Positions 21,440 to 33,078 of a DNA stretch of 64,000 bases are shown piece after piece. The first letter of the stretch is position 1, and every line of letters begins with the position of its first letter. The notes beneath the pieces are model-generated. The model was not told where the DNA came from. It ran no database searches and saw only the letters and a program-made list of their open reading frames with translations. Both the position numbers and the translations under genes were made by a program. The stretch covers positions 124,001 through 188,000 of the forward strand of contig NW_020194655.1 of NCBI RefSeq assembly GCF_002865645.1, given 5' to 3'. The stretch is from Hyaloscypha bicolor E (taxonomy: Eukaryota > Ascomycota > Leotiomycetes > Helotiales > Hyaloscyphaceae).

Positions 21440-22177
21440 ATGAAAAGGGTATCGAAAATGATGAGAACACGACACTGGAGGCATGCTCATCCAACGACCT
21501 GGCCACGCTCCAAAGACTTTTGGATGACACTGGACAGCTGCCTGCAAATTATCAACCAGACATCCGCAAGCTTCTCGCAGCGGCTGTAGCCTCCAAATAA
21601 ACAACGATCGTCGAATTCCTACTCCAGAAATACCCGATTTACTCCTTCTACGAGGAGGTTGGGATCATCCAATCTATCCTAGACAACCCTGATGCGGACA
21701 CACTTCGGGTGCTTTGCACTCACGACCCACGCTTCGCCAGCACCTCCATCGGCTACGGAATGCGATGCTTCATTACAGACGCTTGTGCGCGGCCACCAGA
21801 AAAGATCGTCCACGTACTGCGTGTTCTATTAGACAACGATGCTGACATGAACGATGGCCGGCTCGGTGGTGGAGCTCTGTATGCAGCATTGTTTGGCTCA
21901 CAACCACGGGAGATTATTTGAGAGGATAGTGCAAAACGGAAGAGAAATGAGGCTTAGCATTATTTCAACTACTATTCAGAAAGAACGGCTGGAAATTCTG
22001 CAAACCTTGTTGCGGTATGGTCGGGTGCGGAACAGCGATCAACTTGAGCAGCTTGTTCAATGTGCGAAGGAAACGGAGAATGAGGAGGCTATTACAATGG
22101 TTCACAAATTCGCTGTAGACTGGGTAAAGAGGGATGGACAAGAAAGAATGAAAATGAAACCTGCTACAAGAAGGTAG
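21440..22177 (+). pseudogene. Ankyrin-repeat-like protein, broken
   Basis: Helical repeat sequence of ankyrin type, for example NDLATLQRLLDDTG, then TIVEFLLQKYPIY, ADTLRVLCTHDPRF, HVLRVLLDNDADMNDG and LEILQTLLRYGRV, each with the paired-helix spacing of ankyrin units. Two lesions are seen: an in-frame TAA at 21598-21600 between units (CAA to TAA is the simplest origin) and a frameshift near 21905, after which the protein resumes in the next frame to 22177. The start is unclear; no good ATG opens the first frame. It lies in the 3' flank of the 616-residue protein gene on the same strand. Likely a dead copy of a multigene family. Confidence 0.7.
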
Positions 22178-22388
22178 TGGCATGTCTGGAGATAGTTCTA
22201 GTGGGGGTAAATTCAGCGAGGATACTTCGTAGAAACCTAAATGTCAAGGGATTCTTTTCTCCTCCATCTGAGATTCACAAACAATAATATGCGAGAGAAG
22301 TTTGTGCTTAATGGAGATGGAGTTGTTCGGGTGAGGTTTGTTGACAGCGAAGAAGAGGGAGGAAAGAAGACGGGGGGTCAAAGCGCTC

Positions 22389-22426
22389 AACGCGCTGCGA
22401 AAACGCGCTAAGAAATCCAGCGCGTC
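22389..22426 (+). promoter_or_regulatory. CGCG cluster upstream of MSH6
   Basis: Three CGCG cores lie within 38 bp (AACGCGC, AACGCGC, AGCGCGT), about 140-175 bp before the Msh6 ATG. They resemble the ACGCG core bound by MBF-type (Mbp1/Swi6) G1/S factors, which control MSH6 in yeast. The rest of 22178-22563 holds no gene. Function is inferred from motif and position only. Confidence 0.45.
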
Positions 22427-22563
22427 TCCCCCCGGTCGATTCTTGACCTCCTCGCTCCGCCTTCTTTCTTCAATCCCTAATCACTTCCAACCCCAATTCA
22501 CTCTTGACTTTGTCCTTCCCGACTCGCGTATCCATAGCTAGTATAGTCTAGCTGCCTGCCATC

Positions 22564-25500
22564 ATGGCGAGAGTCAAGGAGGAATCGAATGCCACTCCAG
22601 CGAAGCCACCACCTTCTCTGAAGAAGCAAGGCTCCAGTTCCGGCCCGCAGTCAGGACAGCGCTCCATACATAGCTTCTTCTCGAGAGCACCTTCGAACAC
22701 TACCCCAAGCTCTACCAATGGCATCCTAAAGGCCAGCGATACCTCAAAAGCCGTCAATGCCATGGCGAAACCCGCTGTTCCCGTCAAGAAACCCGCCTTC
22801 AAGAAAACGGCCGTCAAGAACATGACTCCTGTCCCCAGCAGTGATGCAATGGGCCCTTCAAGCTCGCAAGAGAACGAGAACGGAGGAATCCCGGAAGAGG
22901 TAGAGGATATTGGTCTACCATCGCCATCGACGCCTGCTAAGAACTTTCAGCAGGTCGTCAACGGTTCCTTGGCTTTCGGAAGCAGCCCTTCTCGCAAGGT
23001 ATGTAAAGGAACTTTGGTCATTGGGTTCGGTACTAACCTCCAAGTCTAAACAGGCTAAGAAGGTAGTTAGCTACGCCGAGTCAGATGACGAAGATGACGA
23101 GGACGCTTTCGATCCGGCTGGAATCAATACCCAGAAACGAAAGCTGCATCGAAAGGCAAAGGTGGTGGAGAGTGAGGATGACGACGAGGACGTGTTCATC
23201 GGTGGTTTGGATGGAGCTGCAGATGACGATGATGGTAAAGTACCTCCTGTTCATGTTCAGAACATAATTCTAATACTGGGCAGACGAGATGGACGATTTT
23301 GTCGTCGATGACGATTCAGATGCCCCAGCTAAGCCATCTAAGAAACGAAAGCGTCCTACATCAACAGCCACTTCTCGAAAGCGATCCAATGTTACCCCAC
23401 CGGCACGCCAATCTGCTGCCGATGAAGACGTAGACGAAGATGAAGACATGGAGATTCCCGAGACTTCAACTGCTCAACAATGGAAATACGACCCAGAGAA
23501 CACCGAACGATTACAGCCAAGACCAAATAATGCTCTCAAAACTCCTGTATCAAACAAGAAACAGGTTAAAGAAAAAGCTTGCAAGAGCGACCCGGAAAAG
23601 CGATACGAATGGCTTGCCAATCTACAAGACATGGACCGTCATCCAATCGGTCATCCTGAGTACGACCACCGAACTGTCTTTATCCCTCCAATGGCATGGG
23701 CAAAGTTTACCGCATTCGAGAAGCAATATTGGGAAATCAAGCAAAAGTTTTGGGATACTGTAGTCTTCTTCAAGAAGGGAAAATTCTACGAGCTTTACGA
23801 GAATGACGCTACCATTGGCCATCAGCTATTTGATCTTAAGCTCACTGATCGAGTCAACATGCGGATGGTTGGGGTCCCGGAGTCATCTCTGGATCATTGG
23901 GCAAACCAATTCGTGGCCAAGGGCTTCAAGATTGCGAGAGTGGACCAAGTCGAGTCTGCACTTGGCAAGGAGATGCGTGAGGCAGAAGGAAAGAAAGGTG
24001 GTAAAGCCAAGGGTGGTAAGGAAGACAAGATCATTAAACGTGAACTGGCCTGCGTTCTGACCGGCGGAACACTGGTTGAGGGCAGTATGCTTCAGGATGA
24101 CATGGCAACATTTTGCATTGCCATCAAGGAGGACATCAACGATGATTTGTTGCCCACGTTCGGCGTTGCATTTGTCGATACGGCTACTGGGCAATTCTTC
24201 CTCTCGGACTTTGTCGACGACCCGGACTTGACTAAATTCGAGACCCTCATCGCTCAGATTCGACCACAGGAACTGTTACTTGAGAAGTCCAACATTTCCA
24301 CAAAGGCCATGCGCATCTTGAAGAACAACACCAATCCTACAACAATATGGAATCACCTGAAACCTGGGAAGGAGTTTTGGTCCGCTGATGTCACGAGACG
24401 GGAGCTTGACTGCAGTGGATACTTCGTTTCTGACGAGTCTGGGGGAGGGGAAGTATGGCCAGAGAAGCTTGCAGAGGCTAAGCAGAACGATAATTTGATG
24501 TCTGCCCTCGGTGCTCTTGTCCAGTATCTGCGAACCCTCAAGCTGGAGCGCAGCCTCTTAACCCAAGGCAACTTCAATTGGTACAATCCAATACAGAAGG
24601 GCACTACATTGGTACTCGATGGTCAGACTCTCATCAATCTCGAAATTTTCGCCAACACGTTCGACGGTAGCCAGGAAGGCACGCTTTTCACGCTGATCAA
24701 CCGCTGCGTCACACCTTTCGGAAAGCGCATGTTCAAACAATGGGTCTGCCACCCTCTGGCTGATTCCAAGAGGATCAATGAGAGATTAGATGCCGTCGAT
24801 ATGCTGAACAAGGATCGCACCTTGAGTGATCAGTTCACAACATCAATGACACGGATGCCGGATCTGGAAAGATTCATCTCTCGCATCCACGCTGGATCTT
24901 GCAGAGCCGAAGATTTCGTCAAGGTTCTTGACGGCTTCGAGCAGATTGAGTACACCATGAGCCTTTTATCAGCATTTGGTGGTGGTGAAGGTATCGTCGA
25001 CCGTCTCATTGCGGCCATGCCAGATCTCAAGGAGCCACTGAAGTGGTGGAAGACAGCTTTCGATCATGGGAAGGCAAGGGAGAACAAACTTCTTGTGCCT
25101 GAACGTGGAGTGGAGGAGGACTTTGATGAAAGTCAAGACCGAATTGAGGAGTTGGAAGGAGAATTGGACAACCTTCTGCAACGTAAGCGCAGAGAGCTCG
25201 GTGGCAACACTTCCAAGATTATCTACAAGAACATCGGCAAGGAGGTGTATCAACTTGAAGTCCCTGCCACCATCAAGGTTCCCAAAGATTGGCAGATGAT
25301 GTCGTCAGCTTCAGGCTTCAAGCGATACTACTTCCCAGAGCTGAAATCTCTCATTCGACAACTTCAGGAAGCTCAAGAGACTCATGGTCAGATCGTCAAG
25401 CAAGTCGCCAGCAGATTTTACGCCCGCTTTGATCAGGACTACACTATTTGGCTCCAAGCTGTCAAAGTCATCGCACAGCTTGATTGTTTGATCAGTCTTG

Positions 25501-26446
25501 CTGCAGCATCCGCAGCCCTGGGAGAGCCCAGCTGCCGACCTAACTTTGTCGAGTCTGAACGAAGTATTGTCGAGTTTGAGGAGCTTCGTCATCCTTGTAT
25601 GCTTCCCAACGTCACAGATTTCATCCCAAACGACGTCAAGCTTGGTGGTGATGCTGCAAACATCAACTTGTTGACAGGTGCAAACGCTGCTGGAAAGTCA
25701 ACAATCCTGAGAATGGTAAGCTCTCCATCACACCTCACATCTCATGATCTAACGTCTCGCAGACCTGCGTCGCCGTCATCATGGCTCAAATTGGCTGCTA
25801 TGTCCCTTGCATCTCAGCAACGCTCACACCCTGTGACCGCATTATGTCCCGCCTCGGCGCCAACGACAACATCTTCGCAGCCCAAAGCACTTTCTTCGTT
25901 GAGCTCTCCGAAACCAAGAAGATCCTCTCCGAAGCCACGCCCCGCTCCCTTGTCATTCTAGACGAGCTCGGCCGCGGGACTTCCTCCTATGACGGCGTCG
26001 CCGTCGCCCAATCCGTCCTCCACCACGTCGCCACCCACATTGGCTGCACAGGTTTCTTCGCAACGCACTACCACTCCCTGGCCACCGAGTTTGCGGGCCA
26101 TCCTGAGATCGCGCCCAAGCGGATGCAGATCCATGTCGACGATGATAATCGCCAGGTCACATTCCTGTATAAACTTGAAGATGGCGTTGCGGAGGGCAGT
26201 TTCGGCATGCACTGCGCGGCTATGTGTGGGATTCCTTCCAAAGTGATTGATAGGGCGGAGGTGGCGGCTAGGGAGTGGGAGCATACGAGTCGTCTGAAGG
26301 AGAGTCTGGAGAAGGCAAGGAGTGGGTGTTATATCCCCCTTGGGGTGCAGAGCGATGTTAGTTGGATCTTGAAGGAGGCATTGAGTGGGGAAGGAGTGGA
26401 GGATAGAGGGCTGAATGTTTTGATGAGGGCTATTGAGAGTTTGTGA
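22564..26446 (+). CDS. msh6: DNA mismatch repair protein Msh6
   Basis: MutS-family subunit that pairs with Msh2 (MutS-alpha) to recognise base mismatches and small loops. Exons 22564-22998, 23054-23234, 23284-25715 and 25763-26446 give 1243 residues, typical for fungal Msh6. Seen: an N-terminal PCNA-binding PIP box (Q32, I35, F38-F39); an acidic/basic disordered linker; the mismatch-reading FYE motif at about 373-375 (KFYELYE); connector, lever and clamp regions; Walker A GANAAGKST at about 1003; Walker B LVILDELGRGTSS at about 1080; and the ATPase signature FFATHYHSLA. Intron 3 falls just after Walker A. The FYE motif and long N-terminus separate it from Msh2, Msh3 and Msh1. Intact, nuclear. 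Confidence 0.97.
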
Positions 26447-28500
26447 GCTTGCGAACCTATAATATTGTATAGGTGGTGCCTTTTCTGAGCGTAATTTTGC
26501 CCTGCTGAGTGGAGCGTTTGCTATTTCTAGAGAGAAGCGTGGTTTGTTTGTGGCACTGGCGCTGTGGCTGTAGCTGTGGCTATTTGTTTCTTTGGCGTGG
26601 CTGGGTGTATACAATACATATGTCTAACTGGGCTGGATCTTGGTGTGCTATAGAAAAGAGGAATGAAGATATCTGAACCCTTTCATCCGCCAGGTCTTTT
26701 TCCATTGGACGTGGGGTAGGAGCAAGTGCTTCTCAGATTCGTAATGCTGACTTTTGGCATGTTTGGAGAGCTGTGAATTGTATTGTGCTATTTGGTGCAA
26801 GGGCACCTGGGGTTGCATTGAAGAGGGTTTGGTCTGTCTTCTCCACAGTGGTTTCAAGAGAATGCGAGAAGCAAGTGCGAGTGGGGAAGGTGAGAACGGA
26901 TCTGGGCATACTATGTTTAAATAGAAAGTAGAGTTCTAGGGTCATGTTTATGAACTGTTCAAAAATAAGATCAGGAAAGGCTTGCTGGTGCAAGTGCGGG
27001 ATGCAATGGAAATGTGTTCAGATTGCTAGATCTGTGTTTATCCGCCAGGGCTTTCTGTGGAGCATGGGTCTCAGAGCTGGTGGTATGTTTGGACATGACG
27101 TGGGAGGAGTTGATTCGCGAAGTCGTGAATTGCACGATTATTTGCTAGGAGTACAGGATTCTGATCCATATTTTGATGGCCAAGCTATCACCAAGGACCT
27201 GGTCGTCATGTGCATTCCCGCCGCGTGGTAGCAGGACTTTAGCCAGCATGGGCCATTTCTCATGTTAGTATTCCTACCGCCACCTCTTGTTTTCACTTCC
27301 TATCATTCGGTGTTCAGAACATTTTGGACATTTGCGGATGGGTTGTTTCCTTCCAAACCAGTTTTAACCTGTGCCTATGTGCCTATGGGTTACAATACTT
27401 CATAGAGGCCAACAAAACGCAGGACTGGGAGCAAATATTGGCGCAGGCTGTTGCATCTCCACACGCGACACCTGTGATTGGTTTACAAACACTTCCAAAA
27501 CTGCTTCCCCTTGCATGTGTAGGCGGGAATCCTTGCTGGATCATATTTGGCAAGAAGCCTTGCTCCGTTACAGGTAAAGACTTGACCTGTCACGAGATGG
27601 GGTACACGCAAGTTTGGATAGCGAACGGACTACGTAAGCTGGTAGGAGACAACTTCAGTGGATTGGCTGTTACTGATCTGATTATAAGGCAAATTTTTTC
27701 TCAATAAACGTGAGCGAAAAGGGTATTGATGGAAACAGTGCTGTGAATAGATATGTCAAACACGGCAATAAGAACGGGATTTCTGCGCCGGGGCTTATAA
27801 ACGACACTACATTGTGGGATATTGCAGACATTGAAGTTTAGGCAGCTGGTGTCTTTTCGGTGCCTGTTTGCGGAATTGGGTAGGCATTGGTAAATCTGGC
27901 AAGGGCCAAACAAACAAACTGTGTCAACTTTCCCTGCAATTGTTAAGCGGTTGGTGAGTCAATAGTACATAAGTGATCTTTCATTTGCTGCGAAAGCTTG
28001 GTTGAAGGTGTTGGTATAGTAATGTCCTGACAAGCTAATCCTTCCTCTCTTTTATATATCAATGCACTCTTCCTTGTATGATGAGAAAATCCCAGGCTTA
28101 TCTTGATGTTCTTGGTTGAACTCGTCAATCTGTTCTGCTAGCTTAAGTGAAAAGCTGACTTCTTGAACGAGTCTCTCCCGACCTGGTTTCTAGCACACCT
28201 CTTGTGGCTTCGAGTAGACGAAGACGACTGATGCTACGTAAGATTGTCCAAGTCCCGAGACAGACGTTTGACGAAATGGGATGCGAGGAGAAAGGAGGGT
28301 ACGTACATTTTTGAAAGGGGAGGAGAGGTTTCACGAAATGGCTCTGTTGCCTCAGTGTCTGTCAAATAATCCTCAACATCCTCGTTCCACAGGGGTAATT
28401 GATTAGAGGCACAGAGATTGGATAACAAAAGAAAAAGAATTGAGAAGGATAGGTCCAAATCGAACTCAGGCTGCAGAGAACCGGCTTTGACACTCTATTC
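26447..28500. other. Gene-poor stretch, nothing recognised
   Basis: 2.05 kb of ordinary base composition. Several open frames of 60-127 codons occur on both strands (for example 27324-27707 plus and 28234-28458 minus), but none shows a recognisable domain, and none could be extended by plausible splicing. The minus frame near 28240-28460 ends in an acidic stretch followed by a GTACGT donor-like site, so an unrecognised exon is possible there. No tRNA or transposon ends seen. Confidence 0.4.
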
Positions 28501-28547
28501 CGTAATTACATTACACTACACTATTGAATGTTCAGCTCTAACTCCAG

Positions 28548-28710
28548 TACACCATCGCAACCCGAGTCCATTTCGATAACACCGCATCGACAACGTAATT
28601 ACACCATCGTGAGTTCACCCCAACGCCAATACACCATCGCATAAAACAGTGCATTCCGAGTCCAACGGTAATAAACCATCACCAGACAGAAAACGATTTT
28701 CGAGTCCAAT
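28548..28710. repeat. Short interspersed motif array
   Basis: TACACCATCG occurs at 28548, 28600 and 28630, with a degenerate copy near 28671. CGAGTCCA occurs near 28563, 28657 and 28701. The two words alternate irregularly, so this is not a simple tandem repeat. It lies just beyond the stop codon of the minus-strand gene ending at 28752. Confidence 0.5.
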
Positions 28711-28751
28711 ACGTAGCAGCAGATAAGGGCTGCAAGTACAACTGAGCATCT

Positions 28752-29628
28752 TTAACTATGGGTTTGATGTTCCCACTCATGATAATCGCAAATATCTTCT
28801 TCTTCCTCCGGATCGGATTGTATCGTAGTTTGGCTGCCCACAATGCGATCTCCCTGCCAGATTGGCGTCTGCCATGTGTCGGGATGCGTTGTCGGTACAG
28901 GGAACGAAGGACTTGTTGGAGTAGATGTGATGGGCGTCGGTGGGACTAGAGCTTTGGAATCGGGGTGCTCCTCACAACGAGTGAGCTGTCTATGGAATCG
29001 TTAGATGATATACTTCGCACAAAGGGGGTGCGAAGCCTGTCACTTACCTTTTCTTTGCAAGGATTTCTCCTCTCCTCAGTAATTCTCTTTCTGATAGGCC
29101 ATGCTTGTGCAGCCCCGCCAGCATGGCATGCTTACGACAGGCCAAGACCCGAACATCTTCGCGCTTGTATGAACGTATGGGATTGCTTCGATTATATTGA
29201 TTTGGAAGTTCCTGGTACGGGAGAGTGTCCAACTCTCCTTCTTTAACGGAGAAGGAATTCATAGCTAAGGTCGCGTGTCAGTTCAATTCAATCAAAATCT
29301 TATGGCGTGGCTCACCGTTCCTCCAATATATTGTGTGTGTGCCGCGAGGATGTCTGAAATTCTTGTCTTTGCGCCATAGATGGCAAACCACCCAGGCATA
29401 CCATTCAGCTTCCCATTCTTTCTCTTGCTCGCGGTTGGCCGCGTCCAGCTCTTCTAGGGACGGTATTGCCGGTACCCTCCTCGGTGTCCTGGCCTTCTTT
29501 ACTGGCGATCCGCTTACTGGCTTACTGTCACCATCGGAACCCCGGTCCTGTCGTCGTCGCTTGCTCGGCGTTCGAAGTATCGGCTGCAGCGTGATGGGTT
29601 GAGGAGATTCAGCCCTCATCCGTGACAT
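28752..29628 (-). CDS. Conserved-looking nuclear protein, weak XPA-like C domain
   Basis: Three exons on the minus strand: 29316-29628, 29048-29264 and 28752-28989, giving 255 residues; the sum is a multiple of three. Intron 1 (51 bp, GTGAGC, CTGAC branch, TTAG) removes an in-frame TGA, and intron 2 (58 bp) starts GTAAGT. Seen: a basic N-terminus with an RTPSKRRR patch and PVKKARTPRR (nuclear-import-like), a helix ending in WYAWVVCHLWRK, then KEGELDTLPYQELPNQY and SYKREDVRVLACRKHAMLAG, and an acidic, proline-rich tail. The KEGELxxLP / PNxxxR / YKREDVxxLAxxKH pattern faintly recalls the DNA-binding C domain of XPA/Rad14, but no zinc finger is present. I regard that link as a hint only. Confidence 0.7.
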
Positions 29629-31011
29629 GGCACAGTAAGATCGCAAACACACACACACTCGCAATAACAATGCACCAATTAGTGATTAGAATAAGACGTA
29701 TAGAGGCCAAAAGTGGTGTTCAAGAAGTTTTAGGAGGAGGGAGTTCGAGTTGCGAAAAGGGAGGGTTGGGGTGGTGAATACGAGGATGTGGGCTCGGACG
29801 AACCGTTCTGGCTAGCCTCAATGCATACTCTCGGGCGGACCCACGTCGAGCACGTGGGGGCTTCCGTTGACTTTTATGATCGATCGTGTTTAACTTTGAA
29901 TTCACTAAACGCATGATAGGAAGCATAGGGATAAGAAGTGAGGGCTGATTAAAACTTCACTGCTTACTCAGTAAGCAAGAGAAGAGAAGGAAGAGTGAAG
30001 CGTGAGAAGAGTGAAAACGCTTCTCTCGCTTCGCATTCCCAATTTCCAAGTTAGGATAGAGGGGCCAGTAGCGTATCGCACTTAGCCGAATCTCCACTGG
30101 CGCTTAAGCCCGTTCCGTTGATTGTTCAAAGGCAAAGAGGCAGGAGTGAGACTTATACCAAGTAATCGATCGACGGGGTAAGATATTACTTCACGCGATA
30201 CGGGAGTGAGTTCTAGAAATCGAGATATTTTTCTAGAAGAGAAACCTAATCCTTGTAAGAAGTTTGTGGCAAGACTAAGTACTCCTTAGGTGAAAGTTAA
30301 GCGATGTCGGTGCCTAAGGCTTAAGCGAATTTTCACTCTAGCGCCTCCAGTTCGTCGTGATAGACACACCGAAGTCCGGGCCGAAAATCAACGTTTTCTA
30401 TATTAACTTTCATAATAATGTTAATTAAATTTTTACAACTTTATAATGGGTACTCGTATAGACTGCGCATTAATTCATATTGTTTTTCAAGGGAAGCTGA
30501 GTGTGTTGGCTGTTAAAAGAAATTGATCGGGTGTTTGATTTTCAGGCTGTATTCGCTAACAAATTGGCGGGTGTGCATCACGACTAAGCGGATTCGCGTG
30601 CCCCCCTCACCGTCAGCAAGTTCTTTTGGTCCAGCCAATTCCGAGTGCTACAATGGCAGAAGGTCTCCAATACTCCTTGTCAAGTGCTACACCGATAATA
30701 ATTTGAAGGTTGCTGATCTCAGGTCCACTTCACAAAGTACTTGAAGTGCTGGAGCAACTACGCAGATCTTATCATCTTAATATTCAAAATTGGCATTTGC
30801 TGCGGAACAGAGAGAGGCTCTCTCATGGGCTAGGTGACCCTTAATTACACGCACATTATATTTATGGTTCCCCCTTCGACCATTTTCTCGTCAGCAGCTT
30901 CCAGCTCCAAGCGTCGAGGCAAACTATCTGGGGACAGAACTACAACGCTGTATTCTCAGCTATCCTATCATCAAAAGCGAGTCCAAGCTCTGTATATTCA
31001 CCAACGCCAAA
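29629..31011. other. Intergenic, no recognised gene
   Basis: 1.38 kb. The part next to 29628 should hold the promoter of the minus-strand gene and includes a short CA run (29646-29658). The stretch 29940-30360 is rich in AAG/GAG and CTTAAG-like words and could be an old transposon fragment, but I could not identify ends. 30400-30480 is AT-rich. Confidence 0.4.
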
Positions 31012-31155
31012 ATGCGACTTCTGAAGGACTTCGGTATTGCGCTTGTTATGGCTTCTACTTTTGCAGCCGCCGGTACCTTCACTGAGAACCAAGAGGCCAC
31101 TACACGTGCGGAAAACGTAGGCTCCCAGGACTCAGACAATATTAACACTTCCTGA
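31012..31155 (+). CDS. Candidate small secreted peptide
   Basis: 47-codon frame starting MRLLKDFGIALVMASTFAAA, a good signal peptide with cleavage expected near AAAG, followed by a short acidic, asparagine-rich tail without cysteines. The ATG is preceded by a CAACGCCAAA leader of the fungal type. A GTAGGC donor at 31117 and a TAG acceptor at 31174-31176 offer a spliced alternative, with exons 31012-31116 and 31177-31200, giving 42 residues ending SGPPWEP. No family recognised; no Kex2 sites. Could be an effector-like or signalling peptide, or a fragment. Confidence 0.4.
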   Translation: MRLLKDFGIALVMASTFAAAGTFTENQEATTRAENVGSQDSDNINTS

Positions 31156-32440
31156 ACTGCAACTGAATCTTAATAGTCTGGACCACCTTGGGAACCATAA
31201 TCGCCGGGACCCCTTCAAGCCAACATGGGGCCGCCCCCGGCATCGACTCCTGTGCCTACCAAAAAAACCGAAGTTCTGGAAAAAGCCGCCCATTCGCGAT
31301 AGTTCTCAGAGCCAAAGTCTTTGAAGAGCATAAGGAGTAAGTAAGCTATCTTCAAGTCTGATCGAGAATTATCATGAACTGACCGCAGTAGACTGTGGCA
31401 AATACACTTACTGTTTTCAAGACCCAAATTTTGAAAACCTTAGCAAAGAAGCGGATGTTTTCCTAGAATCATTATGAAGTCTGGATGTGGATTCAGCTTT
31501 TCACGATTTCTCTACACCTCCCAGATTGGGCAACTTTCAACAACATCTGAGACTTGCATGTGTACCAATTCTTCTTAATTTTTTAACCCCTTCCCCTCCC
31601 CCCCCCCTTTTCTTTCTTTCTTTCGGTTCCAGTTGAAGTGGGGAGGAGATTTGATTTTTGCAAATTCTGCTTTTGGTTTCAACAACCTCGATGTCAATTA
31701 GTTCTCAACTTGGTTTTAGGGCGCGATATATCACACTTTGCACGTATTTTTCGCCGAAGGTATTTTGTTCGGAATTACTGATACCACAAATAAAATCGTG
31801 GTGGTAATGCTCTCCTGATTGAGATTTGTGTCGACGCTTCGCTTAACAGGGAAATGTAATTTTAGGGGCAATTTCGTCTCCTGCATTATGATGATGCCAG
31901 CCCGTTCCTTAACCTAAATTTGCAGCCGCACCAGCCAAAGCATTTCCCTCATATGATAACATTAAGTGGTGTTCTTCACTGTTCAATAGCTGCCCTGTAA
32001 ACATCCTCGTAAAACTTCTCATCGAGTCTTGACCAGATGATTTTCCTGAATTCCCTTCGAAAACCAGAAGTTGCTGATACTTTGCTAGTTGGACCTTAAC
32101 AGCCAGAATCTCTCCTACAAACAAATTCAGTTATGTGAGCAAGTGTTGCTTGTCACCTGTGAAGGAGTGAAAATGTCTTGGTTCACATTTATCAACTCGC
32201 CGTCAACATTTCACAAGATCACCACCTTCTTGGTCATTAATTTCATTCAACCGATCCTAGTAGGAACTATATACTGGTTGATTGCTTAGATCAACGGAGA
32301 ATTTTCACATCTGCTCGCTATCTAGAAATCTCGAAGTGTTGGCCCTGAAGCGAGTTTTGGATACGAGACGCCACAGCGGAAAACCCCCTCCGTATACCCC
32401 GCACTCCTGATTCTCTCCTACATAACCACCACGTTCACTA
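31156..32440. other. Intergenic with pyrimidine tract
   Basis: 1.29 kb without a recognised gene. It contains a C-then-TTTC homopolymer/simple-repeat tract at about 31588-31625. Short frames (31909-32289) show no domain. The last 100-200 bp, with several CAACA/CACCA words, should be the promoter of the NTF2-like gene. Confidence 0.4.
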
Positions 32441-32950
32441 ATGCAACAAAGATCAAATCTTCACCAAAACACGGAAATGGCATTTCAAGGAAGCTACTCT
32501 CTCTCTAACCACTCCGCCCTCCCCGCTAACATCCGAGACTCCATGACCAACATCCTCAAAAACTGGGACGATAACAATAGCAACAACGCCTACTTCCGCT
32601 ACTACACGCCTAATGCAACACTCGTATTCAGCGGAGCTAAAATCGGGCGCGATGCTATCCGCGCAGCCCGAGATTCGATGATCCATCCTATTAACGGGCC
32701 AATCGTGCAGTGCATGCATGTCCTCGAGTCGGGATTCGTGAATCCGGCCGCCGCTGGGGAAGGAGGAGAGATACTTGTGACTGGCAAAGTGACATATGAC
32801 TTAAAGAATGGGAGGAAAGTGGTTTGTCCCGTTGCAAGTTTAGGGAGGTTTGTTAAGGGGGTTGATGAGGAGTGGTGCCAGGCGGAGTATTACGAGGTTT
32901 GGATGGATACTGGTGAATTGGGAAAGGCGATTGGGGAGATGGTTGAGTAG
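32441..32950 (+). CDS. NTF2-like / SnoaL-like fold protein
   Basis: Single-exon 169-residue protein. The order of helical N-terminus (RDSMTNILKNWDDNNSNNAY), short strand (TLVFSGAKIGRDAIRAARD), and four beta strands (VQCMHVLESGF, EILVTGKVTYDL, KVVCPVASLGRFV, WCQAEYYEVWMD) is that of small NTF2-like alpha+beta cone proteins, a fold used by ketosteroid isomerase/SnoaL-type enzymes and by binding proteins. No specific catalytic residues can be assigned. A second ATG at 32477 (MAFQGS) may be the real start. It is convergent with the hydrolase gene at 33079-33999. Confidence 0.75.
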   Translation: MQQRSNLHQNTEMAFQGSYSLSNHSALPANIRDSMTNILKNWDDNNSNNAYFRYYTPNATLVFSGAKIGRDAIRAARDSMIHPINGPIVQCMHVLESGFVNPAAAGEGGEILVTGKVTYDLKNGRKVVCPVASLGRFVKGVDEEWCQAEYYEVWMDTGELGKAIGEMVE

Positions 32951-33078
32951 GAGGCTTGGGGTTGGGGGTTGGGGGTCAAAATCTGAGGAGATGGAAGGGA
33001 GTGGATTATAACGTGGATGGAAAAGATAATGACCAATGTTGAATGGGACCAAATTTAATACCTTCAAATGAGAGAAAC

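Noticed and set aside
29278..29280. In-frame TGA in the 28752-29628 gene taken as a nonsense mutation
   Set aside because: A 51-bp intron with GTGAGC donor, CTGAC branch site and TTAG acceptor covers it and keeps the frame; the three-exon model sums to a multiple of three.
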